Counted from the first letter of the stretch, positions 15,578 to 24,734 are shown. The stretch is DNA of 64,000 bases from JAVKFY01 sp040223615 (GCA_040223615.1 JAVKFY010000058.1:1-64000); one strand, 5' to 3'. A program made the numbers and translations. Notes: generated by a model from the letters alone, not told the origin.

Positions 15578-16734
15578 TCACCCGCACCACCGTCATCTGC
15601 CTGGGCCTGTCGCAACTCGTGGTCTGGGGCATTTCCTACTATCAGGTCGGTGTGTTCGGCGAGCAGATCGCCGCCACGCACGGCTGGAGCCTGTCCTACG
15701 TGCACGGCGGCTTTTCCATTGCGCTGCTGGTGATGGGCCTGACCTCGCCGCTGATCGGCCGCGCCATCGAACGCGGCGGCGGCCGGCCGGTGATGACCGC
15801 CGGCTCGCTGGCGCTGGCGATCGGCTGTGTCGGCGTCGCGCTGGCGCAGGACCTGGTCGGCTACTACGCCGCCTGGGCGGTGCTCGGCGTGGCCATGCGC
15901 CTGACGCTGTACGATGCCGCCTTCGCCGCGCTGGCACGGATCGGCGGCCCCGACGCCAAGCGCCCTATCGCCCAGATCACCTTGTTGGGCGGCCTGGCCT
16001 CGACCGTGTTCTGGCCGATCGGCCACGCGCTGGCGGCATGGCTCGGCTGGCAGGGCGCGGTACTGTGCTATGCCGGTATCGCATTGGCGACCATCCCGCT
16101 GCACCTGGCGATCCCGACGGCGAAGTACCAGCACGCCAGGGCAAGCGAAGACGGCTCGCCGGCGCCGCCGCTGAAGGCCACCAACCTGCTGGCGGCCTCG
16201 CTCTACGCGCTGATCGTGATGCTCACCGCGTTCCTCAACTCGGCGATGTCGGCGCACATGATCGGCATCCTGACCGGGCTCGGCATCGGCGCCGGCGCGG
16301 CGGTGTGGATCAGCACCCTGCGCGGCATCGGCCAGTCCAGTGCCCGGCTCGGCGAAGTCATCTTCGGCCGGCTTTGGAGCCCGCTGACACTGGCATTGGG
16401 CGCCAGCGCGCTGCTGCCGCTGTCCTTCTTCCTAGGCCTGTTCAGCGCCGAGGTGGCGGCCGCCGGCATCGGCTTCGCGCTGTTCTACGGCGCCGGCAAC
16501 GGCCTGCTGACCATCGCGCGCGGCACCCTGCCGCTGGCGCTGTTCGAGCCCTCTGTCTACGGCAGCCTGGTCGGCCGGCTGCTGGTCCCGAGCTTCATCC
16601 TGTCGGCGGTGGCACCGTTCGCCTACGCGCTGGTCATCGAGTTCCTGGGCGACGCGGCGGCGCTGTGGCTGTCCTTTGCCGTCGGCGCGACCATCCTGGC
16701 CTGCGCCGCAATCCTGCGCGCGCGCTTTGGCTAG
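15574..16734 (+). CDS. Major facilitator superfamily transporter
   Basis: A 386-residue integral membrane protein with about 12 hydrophobic segments. Motif A-like sequence occurs as SPLIGRAIERGGGRPVM between helices 2 and 3. It starts at GTG overlapping the acetyltransferase stop as GTGA, so both proteins are probably made together; an acetylated product or a related compound could be exported. The substrate is not evident. The stop overlaps the end of the convergent Sel1-repeat gene by four bases. Confidence 0.88.
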   Translation: MITRTTVICLGLSQLVVWGISYYQVGVFGEQIAATHGWSLSYVHGGFSIALLVMGLTSPLIGRAIERGGGRPVMTAGSLALAIGCVGVALAQDLVGYYAAWAVLGVAMRLTLYDAAFAALARIGGPDAKRPIAQITLLGGLASTVFWPIGHALAAWLGWQGAVLCYAGIALATIPLHLAIPTAKYQHARASEDGSPAPPLKATNLLAASLYALIVMLTAFLNSAMSAHMIGILTGLGIGAGAAVWISTLRGIGQSSARLGEVIFGRLWSPLTLALGASALLPLSFFLGLFSAEVAAAGIGFALFYGAGNGLLTIARGTLPLALFEPSVYGSLVGRLLVPSFILSAVAPFAYALVIEFLGDAAALWLSFAVGATILACAAILRARFG

Positions 16735-18848
16735 AACTTCACCTCGTCCGATTTGCCCTTCTCGAACTTGTCGATCTCGGCCTGGCGGCGGGCGTCGGCA
16801 CGCACCCGCTCGTCGTGCCGGACCAGGTTGTAGTCGTTCAGTATCAGCCGCAGGTAGTCGGCCATGCCGTCATTGCCGGACGTGACGCGACCCTTCAGGA
16901 AGGCGCCCTTGGGTTCGTTGTCGTACATCGAGCGCAGCCACCAGGTCAGCCAGGTCCGCCCGCCCGCCTCGTCGTCCGGCTTGCCGTACTTGTCGTAGAC
17001 CTGCTGCCGCAGACGCTCCATCGTCGGCCCGTTGCGGATGTATTGCTCGTAGACCAGCACCATCAACCGCGAGCCGTTCTGCGCCGAGGCGAACACCCCG
17101 GTGAGCGTCGAGCCGTCGCTCAGCTTCACCTTCTGCTCGAAGTCGGTGAAGGCGGGCATCTTGTGGTCGGGCTTCAGCTTCGGCGTCCACTCCACCGCGT
17201 CGTCGCCCAGTTGTGCCTTGAACTCGTCGAAAGTGATGCCGAGCTTGAAGCCGCGGATGTCAGGCATCTCGCGCGACGCGGCGGCCGCCAGCTCGCGCTG
17301 CTTCTTCTCGGCGCGTTCGCGCTTCTTGCGCTCTTCCGCTTCCTTGCGCAGCCGCGCCTCGTGCTCGCGCTTGGCGTAGTTCTTGAGCTGGACCGACCAG
17401 CCGTCCGGCTTGGCGTTGTCGCTGTCGATGTAGACGTAGACCTCGGCGAGCTGCGGCTGGTAGTCCACGTCGCCACGGTCGAACACCATCCGGTGCGACG
17501 CCGGCAGCAGGTAGACCCGCGACTGGTCGTGCGCGCGCAACGGACATAGCCGGCCCAGTGCCTGCACCGCGCCGAGACCGATACCCTGCATCACCTTGTC
17601 TTCGATCTCGGCGAAGTCCGGCTGCATCACCACGTAGATCGCAGAGTGGTTGAAGTCGCATTTCTTGATCTTCATGCCGTCGAGCTCGGACTGCCGCCAC
17701 ACGCGATCCACGGCGGGATGGCCGACCGCGCCGGCATCGAGCGGATGCAGCACGTAGCCGGTCTCGGTCAGCATCGGCGGCTCGCCGTTGTACGCCGGGT
17801 CGAGCAGGTAGCCGTTGACCCAGGTGCCCTCGAAGAAGTTGTCGGACCGGCCGGTCATCAGTGCGGTGACGTCGACGCGGCCCTCGCCGTGCGCCTTGCC
17901 GTCGACCGCCGGTACCGCGACCTTCACCTTGAAGGTGCCGTTGCGGTACCACGGCGGGCTCCAGACCTGCACGCCGCTCTCGTCGTCGGCCAGCCATCCG
18001 GTCGGGAATGGCGGCATGCCGCGGTCGCGCGACTTGGATTCGGCCCGGATCATGCCGCCCGCGTCGACCGATGCCAGCCCGCGATCGCGCTCCTCCAGCC
18101 CGGGCGCATAACCATTGGCCGCCGAATGCATGAACCAGGCGAGTGCCCACTCCTGGTCCTGCTTCACCCCCATGCCATCGAGGAAGGCATGGCCGAGATA
18201 GAACTGCGCCTCGCCGTCCATCTGGTCGGCGGCGGCCCGAAACAGCTCGACTGCCTTCTTCGGGTCCTGCTCGACACCCTCGCCGCGCGCGTATTGCAGG
18301 CCCAGCATGCGCTGGCCCGCCGCCACGCCGTCCTCGGCCAGCGTCATCAGCAGGCCGATGGCCGCGCTCGTCTCGCCGTCGGCCAGCAGCTTCTGGGCGC
18401 GTGCGACCTCCGAATGCGCGTCGGTCATGGCGGTCTCCTCGGAGTCGGCCGAAGCGGGCTCAGGTGTGGGCGGTTCGGCCGCTTTCTCGACCACGGCCGG
18501 CTTGGCCGGCGGCGCCGGCTCGGCCTTCGGCGCAGGCTTTGGGTCCGGCGCCGGCTCAGGCTGCTTGGGCGCGAGCTCGGCTTTGGCCGCCGGTTCAGGC
18601 GCCGGCTTCGCCGCTTCGGCCGGTTCGGGCTCGGGCTTCGGATCCGGGGCGGGCTTGGCCTCGACGACAGGCGCGGGCGGCGCGCCGGCGGCCTTCGGCG
18701 GCGGCGCTTCGGCGGCCTTCTGGAAGCGCAGGTAGAACATCCCCGCGCCGCCGATCGCCGCGACCAGCACGATGATCAGCAGCAACGGTCCGACGAACGA
18801 TCCGGACCGCCGGACCACCGTCCCCTGATCGCGTCCTCTCAATGCCAT
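16731..18848 (-). CDS. Membrane-anchored protein with Pro/Ala-rich linker and Sel1-like repeats
   Basis: A 705-residue protein. One transmembrane helix lies near residues 18-41 (FVGPLLLIIVLVAAIGGAGM). A linker of about 95 residues, dominated by Pro, Ala, Lys and Glu, follows. At about 145-255 come Sel1-like repeats (AGQRMLGLQYARGEGVEQDP, then AQFYLGHAFLDGMGVKQDQ). The remaining 430 residues include a Lys/Glu/Arg coiled segment near 490-520 and have no domain recognised by eye. The topology suggests an inner-membrane anchor with a periplasmic scaffold. It is last in the minus-strand group that includes the selenoprotein. Confidence 0.75.
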   Translation of the reverse strand: MALRGRDQGTVVRRSGSFVGPLLLIIVLVAAIGGAGMFYLRFQKAAEAPPPKAAGAPPAPVVEAKPAPDPKPEPEPAEAAKPAPEPAAKAELAPKQPEPAPDPKPAPKAEPAPPAKPAVVEKAAEPPTPEPASADSEETAMTDAHSEVARAQKLLADGETSAAIGLLMTLAEDGVAAGQRMLGLQYARGEGVEQDPKKAVELFRAAADQMDGEAQFYLGHAFLDGMGVKQDQEWALAWFMHSAANGYAPGLEERDRGLASVDAGGMIRAESKSRDRGMPPFPTGWLADDESGVQVWSPPWYRNGTFKVKVAVPAVDGKAHGEGRVDVTALMTGRSDNFFEGTWVNGYLLDPAYNGEPPMLTETGYVLHPLDAGAVGHPAVDRVWRQSELDGMKIKKCDFNHSAIYVVMQPDFAEIEDKVMQGIGLGAVQALGRLCPLRAHDQSRVYLLPASHRMVFDRGDVDYQPQLAEVYVYIDSDNAKPDGWSVQLKNYAKREHEARLRKEAEERKKRERAEKKQRELAAAASREMPDIRGFKLGITFDEFKAQLGDDAVEWTPKLKPDHKMPAFTDFEQKVKLSDGSTLTGVFASAQNGSRLMVLVYEQYIRNGPTMERLRQQVYDKYGKPDDEAGGRTWLTWWLRSMYDNEPKGAFLKGRVTSGNDGMADYLRLILNDYNLVRHDERVRADARRQAEIDKFEKGKSDEVKF

Positions 18849-18938
18849 GCCTTCAGCCTCGCTCGCACCGGCACGCCCGTCGCCAAATCAGCAGGCCGCG
18901 TCGCCGGTCCGTTGCGACATGACCGGGACGTGCTGGTC

Positions 18939-19166
18939 TCACCGGTCGCGCACGCGAACCTCGATCGCCGAGATGTCATCGATCTTCACCACCGCGCTGT
19001 AGAACTCGCGCCCGACCAGTTCGGTAACGATCACGTTGTGCGGCGACACGCCTTCGATGCGCCCCTGGAACTTTTCGCCGCTGCGCATGTGCAATGTGAC
19101 GCCCTTGTTCTCGTTCTGCGCCTGCACCAGCGTGTCGGCGAACGGATTGTCGACGGAAATGTGCAT
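18939..19166 (-). CDS. Small Sm-like (LSm/Hfq-type fold) protein
   Basis: A 75-residue protein. After a short N-terminal helix (NPFADTLVQAQNENKG), it shows the Sm1-like pattern VTLHMRSGEKFQGRIEGVSP followed by hydrophobic strands HNVIVTELVGREFYSAVVKI and DDISAIEVRV. This alternating beta pattern with a Gly-rich turn is what an Sm-like barrel looks like; it is not Hfq itself, which lacks these exact residues. It starts nine bases after the selenoprotein gene and likely shares its transcript. Its role (RNA binding or another) is unknown. Confidence 0.6.
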   Translation of the reverse strand: MHISVDNPFADTLVQAQNENKGVTLHMRSGEKFQGRIEGVSPHNVIVTELVGREFYSAVVKIDDISAIEVRVRDR

Positions 19167-19175
19167 CGCGTTCCT

Positions 19176-20270
19176 CTATTCGGCTGGCATGCCGTCCATG
19201 TCGACCGGCTCGTAGTACTCGTTGCGCCCAAGCTTATCGACCCGGGCCCAGAAGTCCGGCCCGGCCGCCAGGCCCATCTCGTTCTTGTCCGCTGTCTGGC
19301 GCCAGATGTTCCACGACCCCGGATGCAGCGCGACGGCCCGCGCGAACGCCGCTCGCGCCGCCGCTTCATCGCCACGGCGCCGCAGCGCCTGGCCGAGCCG
19401 GAACTCGACATGGGCCTGCTCCACCTCCGGCGCCGGCGTCTTCACCTTTGCCGCCGCGGTATCAGCATCGAGCACGTGCCTGCTGTCGGCGCCGTTCAGC
19501 ACCCAGTCGCGCACCGCCTCGACGTAGGTGCGCTTGGCGTTCGCGGTCTTCTCCGCGACGTCGGCCGGCATCTCGCGGGTCTCGCGGTTCAGCGCGCGGA
19601 ACCCCTCGTAGGCGCCGGCGGATTCCACCGGCCGCACGATGCGCCCGCTCTCGTCGATCCACACCGCCTGCGGCACGTTCACCATGTTGTAGAGCGCCGC
19701 CACGGCATGCTCGCGGTCGATCAGGCTGACATAGGTCGGGCCGACCTGCTCGATCCACGGTCGCGCTGCGTCTTCATTGTCCATCGCGACCGAGATCACC
19801 ATGAAGTTCTCGTTCTTGAGGTCGTCGTACAGCTTCTGCCACACGGACAGATCGTTACGACAGCCTCACCACGACGCCCATGTCGTCAGCAGGATCTTCT
19901 TGCCGTGATGGTCCGACAGCCGGTGCGTCGCGCCGTCCAGGTCGGGCAGTTCGAAGTCCTGCGCCGTCAGGCTGCGCAGCACCTCGGCCCGTTCGTCGGC
20001 CGCCGCCCCCAGCACCCAGACGTCGCCGTCATGCGCCACCGCACGATCCATGTGACGCCAGAAGTTGGCGATATTGACCTGGCCGTCGCTGACGAACTCC
20101 GCCTCGCGTCCCTTCGGCACCGGCACGCAGACCGGCCCCTGGCACAAGCCTTCCGGCTTCAGCGTCCAGCCGGTCGCGCGCTCGGCCGCCGCGGCATCGA
20201 GCCACAGCGCCTCGCCCTCGGCGCGGCCGGTGACCTCCGCGGTCGCCGTCTCGGTGATGATCTCGACCAT
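19176..20270 (-). CDS. ResA-like selenoprotein (WAxxUGC motif) with in-frame UGA at codon 135
   Basis: Read straight through the TGA at 19866-19868, this frame gives a 364-residue protein. The first 134 residues end LLTTWASW; the next codon is TGA and the frame continues GCRNDLSVWQKLYDDL, so the site reads WASW-U-GCR, exactly where thioredoxin-fold ResA/TlpA proteins have their redox Cys. The rest has the thioredoxin-like features FMVISVAMDNEDAARPW and MVNVPQAVWIDESGRIV with a cis-Pro, then a helical C-terminus. A SECIS-like hairpin lies 14 bases after the TGA. I recall annotation pipelines naming such proteins ResA-like WAxxUGC motif-containing protein. It likely acts as a thiol-disulfide or peroxide-type redox enzyme. 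An ordinary annotation would split it into two genes. Confidence 0.85.
19835..19851 (-). promoter_or_regulatory. Bacterial-type SECIS hairpin of the selenoprotein gene
   Basis: Fourteen bases after the UGA the mRNA reads UCUGUCCGUGUGGCAGA. It folds as UCUG paired with CAGA, a single bulged U, CC paired with GG, and an apical GUGU loop. A bulged U below a short stem with GU in the apical loop, at this distance from UGA, is the arrangement of the E. coli fdhF SECIS recognised by SelB. It lies entirely within coding sequence, as bacterial SECIS elements do. Confidence 0.75.
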
Positions 20271-20279
20271 GATTACCCC

Positions 20280-21143
20280 TTACTTCTCGACCGTGCGCCG
20301 CTCGACGTCGAGCAGCGCTTCCAGGTCGATGGTGTCGTGCAGTTCGTCGCGCAGTTTGCCGTATTCGGCGGACGGGCGCGAGGTGATGGCGAAGCCATCC
20401 GCCAGCTCGCGATAGACGGCGCGCATCGCCTCATAGGCGGCGATCAGCGGCGTCTGCGTATCGACCAGCAGCGAGAAACCGTTGTCGTGCAACTCCTGCG
20501 CGCTCATGCCGGTACTGGCCACCCCGCCCAGCGGCAGCAAGTGCAGCATCGGCCCGCCCAGCCTGTCGCCGAACAGCCGGACCTCCTCCGGGTTGCGTGG
20601 CATCGGCAGCAGCACGTCGGCGCCGGCCTCGCGATACGCCTCCAGCCGGCGCAGCGCGTCGTCGACGGAGATGTTCTTCGTCGCGTTGGTGCGCGCGATG
20701 ACCAGCGTGTCGGGGTTGCGCCTGACCGCCACCGCCTCGCGCACCTTGCCGACCATGATGTCCTGGTCGACCAGGTGCTCGATACCGATGTGGTGGTGCG
20801 CCCGCTTCGGTAGCCACTGGTCCTCGATCTCGATCGCCTCGAACCCGGCGGCCTCGCACATCGTCATGGTGCGGCGCACGTGCATCGGATCGCCGAAGCC
20901 GGCGGCCGCGTCGAGGATCAGCGGCAGATCGACCGCCGCCCGGATCTCCAAGCCCGTCGCGCACATTTCCGGCACGTTCAGGTTGGCTTCCAGATAGACC
21001 TTCTCGTAGCCCATGGCGCCGCCGCCCAGGTACAGCGCGGTATGCCCGGCCTCGGCCGCAAGCTTCGCCATCAGCGCGCTCAGCACCAGCGGCGCGCACA
21101 CCGGCGTCGGTCCGGCCAGCCGTTCTCGCAGGCTTGTCGCCAT
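20280..21143 (-). CDS. Isocitrate lyase / PEP mutase family enzyme
   Basis: A 287-residue alpha/beta-barrel protein. It contains ALYLGGGAMGYEKVYLEANL near residues 36-55, DLPLILDAAAGFGDP near 72-86 (metal-binding Asp), EAIEIEDQWLPKRAHHH near 102-118 and LVIARTNATKN near 148-158, the set of blocks of the methylisocitrate lyase and oxaloacetate-decarboxylase-like group. The lyase-family KKCGH motif is absent (PKRAHH occurs in its place), so it probably cleaves or decarboxylates a different 2-oxoacid. It is divergent from the cyclase gene with only 60 bases between starts, and it precedes the selenoprotein gene by nine bases. Confidence 0.85.
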   Translation of the reverse strand: MATSLRERLAGPTPVCAPLVLSALMAKLAAEAGHTALYLGGGAMGYEKVYLEANLNVPEMCATGLEIRAAVDLPLILDAAAGFGDPMHVRRTMTMCEAAGFEAIEIEDQWLPKRAHHHIGIEHLVDQDIMVGKVREAVAVRRNPDTLVIARTNATKNISVDDALRRLEAYREAGADVLLPMPRNPEEVRLFGDRLGGPMLHLLPLGGVASTGMSAQELHDNGFSLLVDTQTPLIAAYEAMRAVYRELADGFAITSRPSAEYGKLRDELHDTIDLEALLDVERRTVEK

Positions 21144-21203
21144 GCCCTTTCCCTCCCGTCACTTTGCGATCAGGATTGTGGCGACCGAGCGGAGGAAACG
21201 GCA

Positions 21204-22250
21204 ATGACAAAACGGTGGAAGCGGCGCCCGGAAGGTTCGAACTGGGGCGACTTCGGCGACGACGACCAGCATGGCCGGCTCAACTTGCTGACCCCGGAGG
21301 TTGTCCGCAAGGGCGCCGCGGAGGTGACCGAGGGCTTGAGCTTCTGCCTGTCGCTGCCGCTCAACCTGCCCGGCGGCAACGCCATCAATCCGCGCCGCTT
21401 CCCGCCCGAGCTCCGCCCGAACCTGCGCGAGGGCAAGGCGATGGTGAACCTGCCATTCGGCCTGTTCACCGACAACGCGCTCGACGTGGTCAGCGACGAC
21501 GTGGTGCTGCTGTGGACGCAGTACTCCACGCAATGGGACAGCTTCGCCCACATCGGTCAGGTGTTCGACGCCAACGACGACGGCGCGCCGGAGGTCGTCT
21601 ACTACAACGGCTACCGCGCCGGCGTGGAGGTGAAGGGGCCGCACGACTACCTGGCCGACAAGGCGACCGGCACCGAGTACACCGGCACGAGCGCGCTCGG
21701 CATCCACCTCTATGCCGAGAAGCCGATCCAGGGCCGCGCCTTCATGCTGGACATGAAGCACCACTACGGAACCGCGCACCGCTGGGCCGGCTACGACGAT
21801 GTGATGCGCGTGATCGAGACTGACAGGATCGAGGTCGAGCCCGGTGACATGCTATGCCTGCACACCGGCTACACCGAGCGCGTGATCGAAATGGGCGGCT
21901 CGCCGGACGCCGACGAACTGACGAACTCCTTCGCGTCGTTCGACGGCCGCGACGACAAGCTGTTGCAGTGGATAACGGATACCGGCATCGCGGCGATCTG
22001 CGCCGACAACTACGCGGTGGAGCACACACCATCGCGCCCCGCCGCCGACGAGGGCAACGCCCACGTGATACTACCGCTGCACGAGCTCTGCCTGTTCAAG
22101 CTCGGCATCCCGCTGGGCGAGTTCTGGTACTTCAACGATCTCGCCGCGTGGCTGCGCCAGGCCGGCCGCACCCGCTTCATGCTGACCGCCCCCGGCCTGC
22201 GCCTGCCCGGTGCCGTCGGCTCGCCGCTGACCCCGGTGGGGACGGTCTGA
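21204..22250 (+). CDS. Cyclase family (kynurenine-formamidase-like) hydrolase
   Basis: A 348-residue protein with the metal-binding block QWDSFAHIGQVFD near residues 110-122 (variant of the cyclase HxGTHxDxPxH motif), and VEPGDMLCLHTGYTE, followed later by IAAICADNYAVEH. These are features of the cyclase/KynB superfamily, which hydrolyses cyclic imides, lactams, esters or N-formyl compounds with a divalent metal. The ATG follows GGAGGAAACGGCA. It overlaps the next gene by one base (TGATG), so the hydrolase and dehydrogenase are co-translated and may act on the same compound. Confidence 0.85.
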   Translation: MTKRWKRRPEGSNWGDFGDDDQHGRLNLLTPEVVRKGAAEVTEGLSFCLSLPLNLPGGNAINPRRFPPELRPNLREGKAMVNLPFGLFTDNALDVVSDDVVLLWTQYSTQWDSFAHIGQVFDANDDGAPEVVYYNGYRAGVEVKGPHDYLADKATGTEYTGTSALGIHLYAEKPIQGRAFMLDMKHHYGTAHRWAGYDDVMRVIETDRIEVEPGDMLCLHTGYTERVIEMGGSPDADELTNSFASFDGRDDKLLQWITDTGIAAICADNYAVEHTPSRPAADEGNAHVILPLHELCLFKLGIPLGEFWYFNDLAAWLRQAGRTRFMLTAPGLRLPGAVGSPLTPVGTV

Positions 22251-23035
22251 TGGCCGCCCCCGTCTGTCTGGTGATCGGTGCTGGCGCCGGCATCGGCGGC
22301 ACCGTCGGCAAGCGCTTCGCCGCCGAGGGCTACCACGCGGTCCTGTGTCGGCGCAGCGATGAGGATGGCCTGAACAAGCTGGTCGGCGACATCAAGGCGG
22401 CCGGCGGCAGCGCCAGCGGCCACTTGTTGAACGCGGTCGAGGACGGCGCGATCGAGGACCGCATCGCCGCCACCGAAGCCGACGTCGGCCCGATCGAGGT
22501 TGTGGTGTTCAACCTCGGCGCCCAGGTCGGCAATCGGGCCCTGGCCAGCACCACGCCGAAGGTTTTCGAGCTGGGTTGGCGCATGGCGGTGTTCGCGCTG
22601 TTCCGCACCGCGCAGACCGTCTTCCCCTACATGGTCGAGCGCGGCGGCGGCAAGCTGCTGGTCACCTCGGCGACCGCGGCGATGCGCGGCAACGCCGGCC
22701 AGCATTCACATGCCGCGGCGATGGGCGGCCGGCGGATGCTGTGCCAGACCCTGAACGCGGAGTTCGCCTCGAAGGGCATCCACGTCGCCCACATCCTGAT
22801 CGACGGCGCCGTCGACGCACCGGACACGCTGGGCAAGATGCTGGGTGCGGAGAAATACCAGGAACTGCGCGACACCAAGGGCAAGGAAGACGGCCTTATC
22901 CTGCCGGAGCAGCTCGCCGAGACCTATCTGCACGTCGCGCGGCAGCACCGCTCGGCCTGGACCCACGAGCTCGACATTCGCGCCCATTCCGACCTGGCCT
23001 GGTGGAACCACCAGACCATGCTGCGGGATTTCTGA
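22250..23035 (+). CDS. Short-chain dehydrogenase-fold protein lacking the YxxxK catalytic pair
   Basis: A 261-residue Rossmann-fold protein with a nucleotide site VIGAGAGIGG at residues 8-17 and NLGAQVGN near 88-95. At the place of the catalytic YxxxK it reads QHSHAAAMGG, so His154 and Met158 replace Tyr and Lys. It therefore may not be an ordinary alcohol dehydrogenase. Similar proteins are found beside cyclase genes. Its ATG overlaps the stop of the cyclase. It ends 10 bases from the convergent monooxygenase gene. Confidence 0.82.
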   Translation: MAAPVCLVIGAGAGIGGTVGKRFAAEGYHAVLCRRSDEDGLNKLVGDIKAAGGSASGHLLNAVEDGAIEDRIAATEADVGPIEVVVFNLGAQVGNRALASTTPKVFELGWRMAVFALFRTAQTVFPYMVERGGGKLLVTSATAAMRGNAGQHSHAAAMGGRRMLCQTLNAEFASKGIHVAHILIDGAVDAPDTLGKMLGAEKYQELRDTKGKEDGLILPEQLAETYLHVARQHRSAWTHELDIRAHSDLAWWNHQTMLRDF

Positions 23036-23045
23036 GCCGGAAGCG

Positions 23046-24734
23046 CTACTCCGCCGCGTCGACGCCCGGCGCGCCGGTGGCGATATTTGCCAGCTCCGCG
23101 CCCGAAGCCAGGCGAATGCCGGCGTAGCCGTCGTTGACCACCTCGGTGATCTTCTGGACATATTTCGGCGTGCCGCCGTTGTAGACCAGATATCGGACGT
23201 TGCCGGCCTCATGGCCCTCGACGTTCGAGTTGTACCCGGTGAACCAGGACTTCGCCTTGCGCATCAGCATGACCGAGTACATCCGGGTGACGTGCTCGAC
23301 CCATTTGGTTTCGGCCTCCGCCGTCGCCTCGGCGCGGACGTAGCCGTTGGTTTCCATGTATTGCACCAGGTCGGAAACCCAGTTCACGCCGTTTTCGATG
23401 CCGCGCGGATAGTTGGTCGAGGCCGAGCCGCTCTGCGGGCCGGCGGGCAGGAACAGGTTCGGAAAGCCGTGCACCAGCATTCCGAGGTAGGTCTGCGGTC
23501 CGTCGCGCCACCGGTCGCGCAAGGTCTGGCCGTCCTTGCCTTCGATGTGGACGTGGTCGAAGGCACCGGTGATCGCGTCGAACCCGGTGGCATAGACGAT
23601 GATGTCGAACTCGAAGTCGCGCGCGCTGGTGCGGATGCCGGTCTCGGTGACCCGCTGCAGCGGGGTCTCGCTGATATCGACCAGCTCGACATTGTCGCGG
23701 TTGTAGGCCTCCAGGTAGCGGGTCTCCAGCGGCACTCGCTGAATGCCGAAACCGTGATCCTTGGGGATCAGCTTTTCCGCCACCTTCGGATCCTTCACCC
23801 GGCGGCGGATGCGCTCGGCGATGTACTCTGAGAACTCCGCATTGGCCTTCTCGTCGGTGAAGATCTCGCGGAAATTCTGCAGCCAGATGCCGAAGCCCGG
23901 TTCTTCGTAGAGCCGGTCCCACAGCTCGACGCGTTCCTCGTAGGAAACCTCCCAGTAGCCGCGCCGGTCCGGTTCGTGCTCGAAGCCGCCGGGCGTGCGC
24001 GCGCAGGTCGCGAAGATCTCGTCGTAGCGGCTGCGAATGTCCGCCATCTCCTGGTCCGAGATCGGGCCGTTGTTCAGCGGGGCGCACCAGTTCGGCCGGC
24101 GCTGGAACACGGTGAGGTGGCCGACCTTGTCGGCGATCTCCCCGATCACCTGGATCGCGGTCGCTCCGGTGCCGATGACGGCCACCCGCTTGCCGGTCAG
24201 GTCCACGCCCTCGTGCGGCCAGTAGTAGGTGTGGAAGGACGGTCCCTTGAAGCTGTCGACACCCTCCACGCGCGGCATCGTCGGCTGCGAGAGCAAACCC
24301 AACCCCATGATCAGGTAGCGGCAGGTGATCTCGCGCGCGTCGTTGACCGTCACCCGCCACAGGTGCGCAACCTCGTCATAGCGCGCCGCGGTGACCCGGC
24401 TGTTGAACTGCATGTGCCGGCGCAGGTCGAACTTGTCGGCGACGAAATTCAGGTACTTGAGGTTCTCGGGCTGCCCGGAGAAGCGTTCCTTCCAATGCCA
24501 TTCGTCCAGCACCTCGCGCGAGAAGGAATAGCCGTAGGTGTAGCTCTCCGAGTCGAAGCGCGCGCCGGGATACCGGTTGAAGTACCAGGTACCGCCGAGG
24601 TCGCCGCCAATCTCCAGCACGGTCGCGTCGAGGCCCATTTGCAGCACCCGATGGAGCTGGTAAATGCCGCAGACGCCGGCGCCGATGATGACGACATCGC
24701 GGACTTCGCTGTCTTCGACCGGAATTGCGGACAC
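23046..24734 (-). CDS. Baeyer-Villiger-type flavin monooxygenase (NAD(P)/FAD-dependent)
   Basis: A 562-residue protein with an FAD fingerprint GAGVCG at 18-23, a second Rossmann motif VIGTGATAIQ near 186-195, and between them the type I Baeyer-Villiger fingerprint FKGPSFHTYYWP at 162-173. Such enzymes insert oxygen next to a carbonyl using NADPH and O2. A GTG at 24734 is chosen because GGGAGAG stands six bases upstream; a longer GTG start at 24770 is possible. A dyad shared with the other monooxygenase gene lies 64 bases upstream. Confidence 0.9.
   Translation of the reverse strand: MSAIPVEDSEVRDVVIIGAGVCGIYQLHRVLQMGLDATVLEIGGDLGGTWYFNRYPGARFDSESYTYGYSFSREVLDEWHWKERFSGQPENLKYLNFVADKFDLRRHMQFNSRVTAARYDEVAHLWRVTVNDAREITCRYLIMGLGLLSQPTMPRVEGVDSFKGPSFHTYYWPHEGVDLTGKRVAVIGTGATAIQVIGEIADKVGHLTVFQRRPNWCAPLNNGPISDQEMADIRSRYDEIFATCARTPGGFEHEPDRRGYWEVSYEERVELWDRLYEEPGFGIWLQNFREIFTDEKANAEFSEYIAERIRRRVKDPKVAEKLIPKDHGFGIQRVPLETRYLEAYNRDNVELVDISETPLQRVTETGIRTSARDFEFDIIVYATGFDAITGAFDHVHIEGKDGQTLRDRWRDGPQTYLGMLVHGFPNLFLPAGPQSGSASTNYPRGIENGVNWVSDLVQYMETNGYVRAEATAEAETKWVEHVTRMYSVMLMRKAKSWFTGYNSNVEGHEAGNVRYLVYNGGTPKYVQKITEVVNDGYAGIRLASGAELANIATGAPGVDAAE

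Noticed and set aside
19866..19868. TGA as a true stop splitting the gene into two separate proteins, or as a pseudogene mutation
   Set aside because: The frame is the same on both sides, the residues on each side continue a thioredoxin-like site (WASW and GCR), and a SECIS-like hairpin follows. A single chance stop in a conserved redox motif with this hairpin is less likely than Sec insertion.
17646..20813. 1055-codon plus-strand frame opposite the Sel1-repeat and selenoprotein genes
   Set aside because: Same artefact: no domain, biased composition, and the minus strand has well-supported genes.
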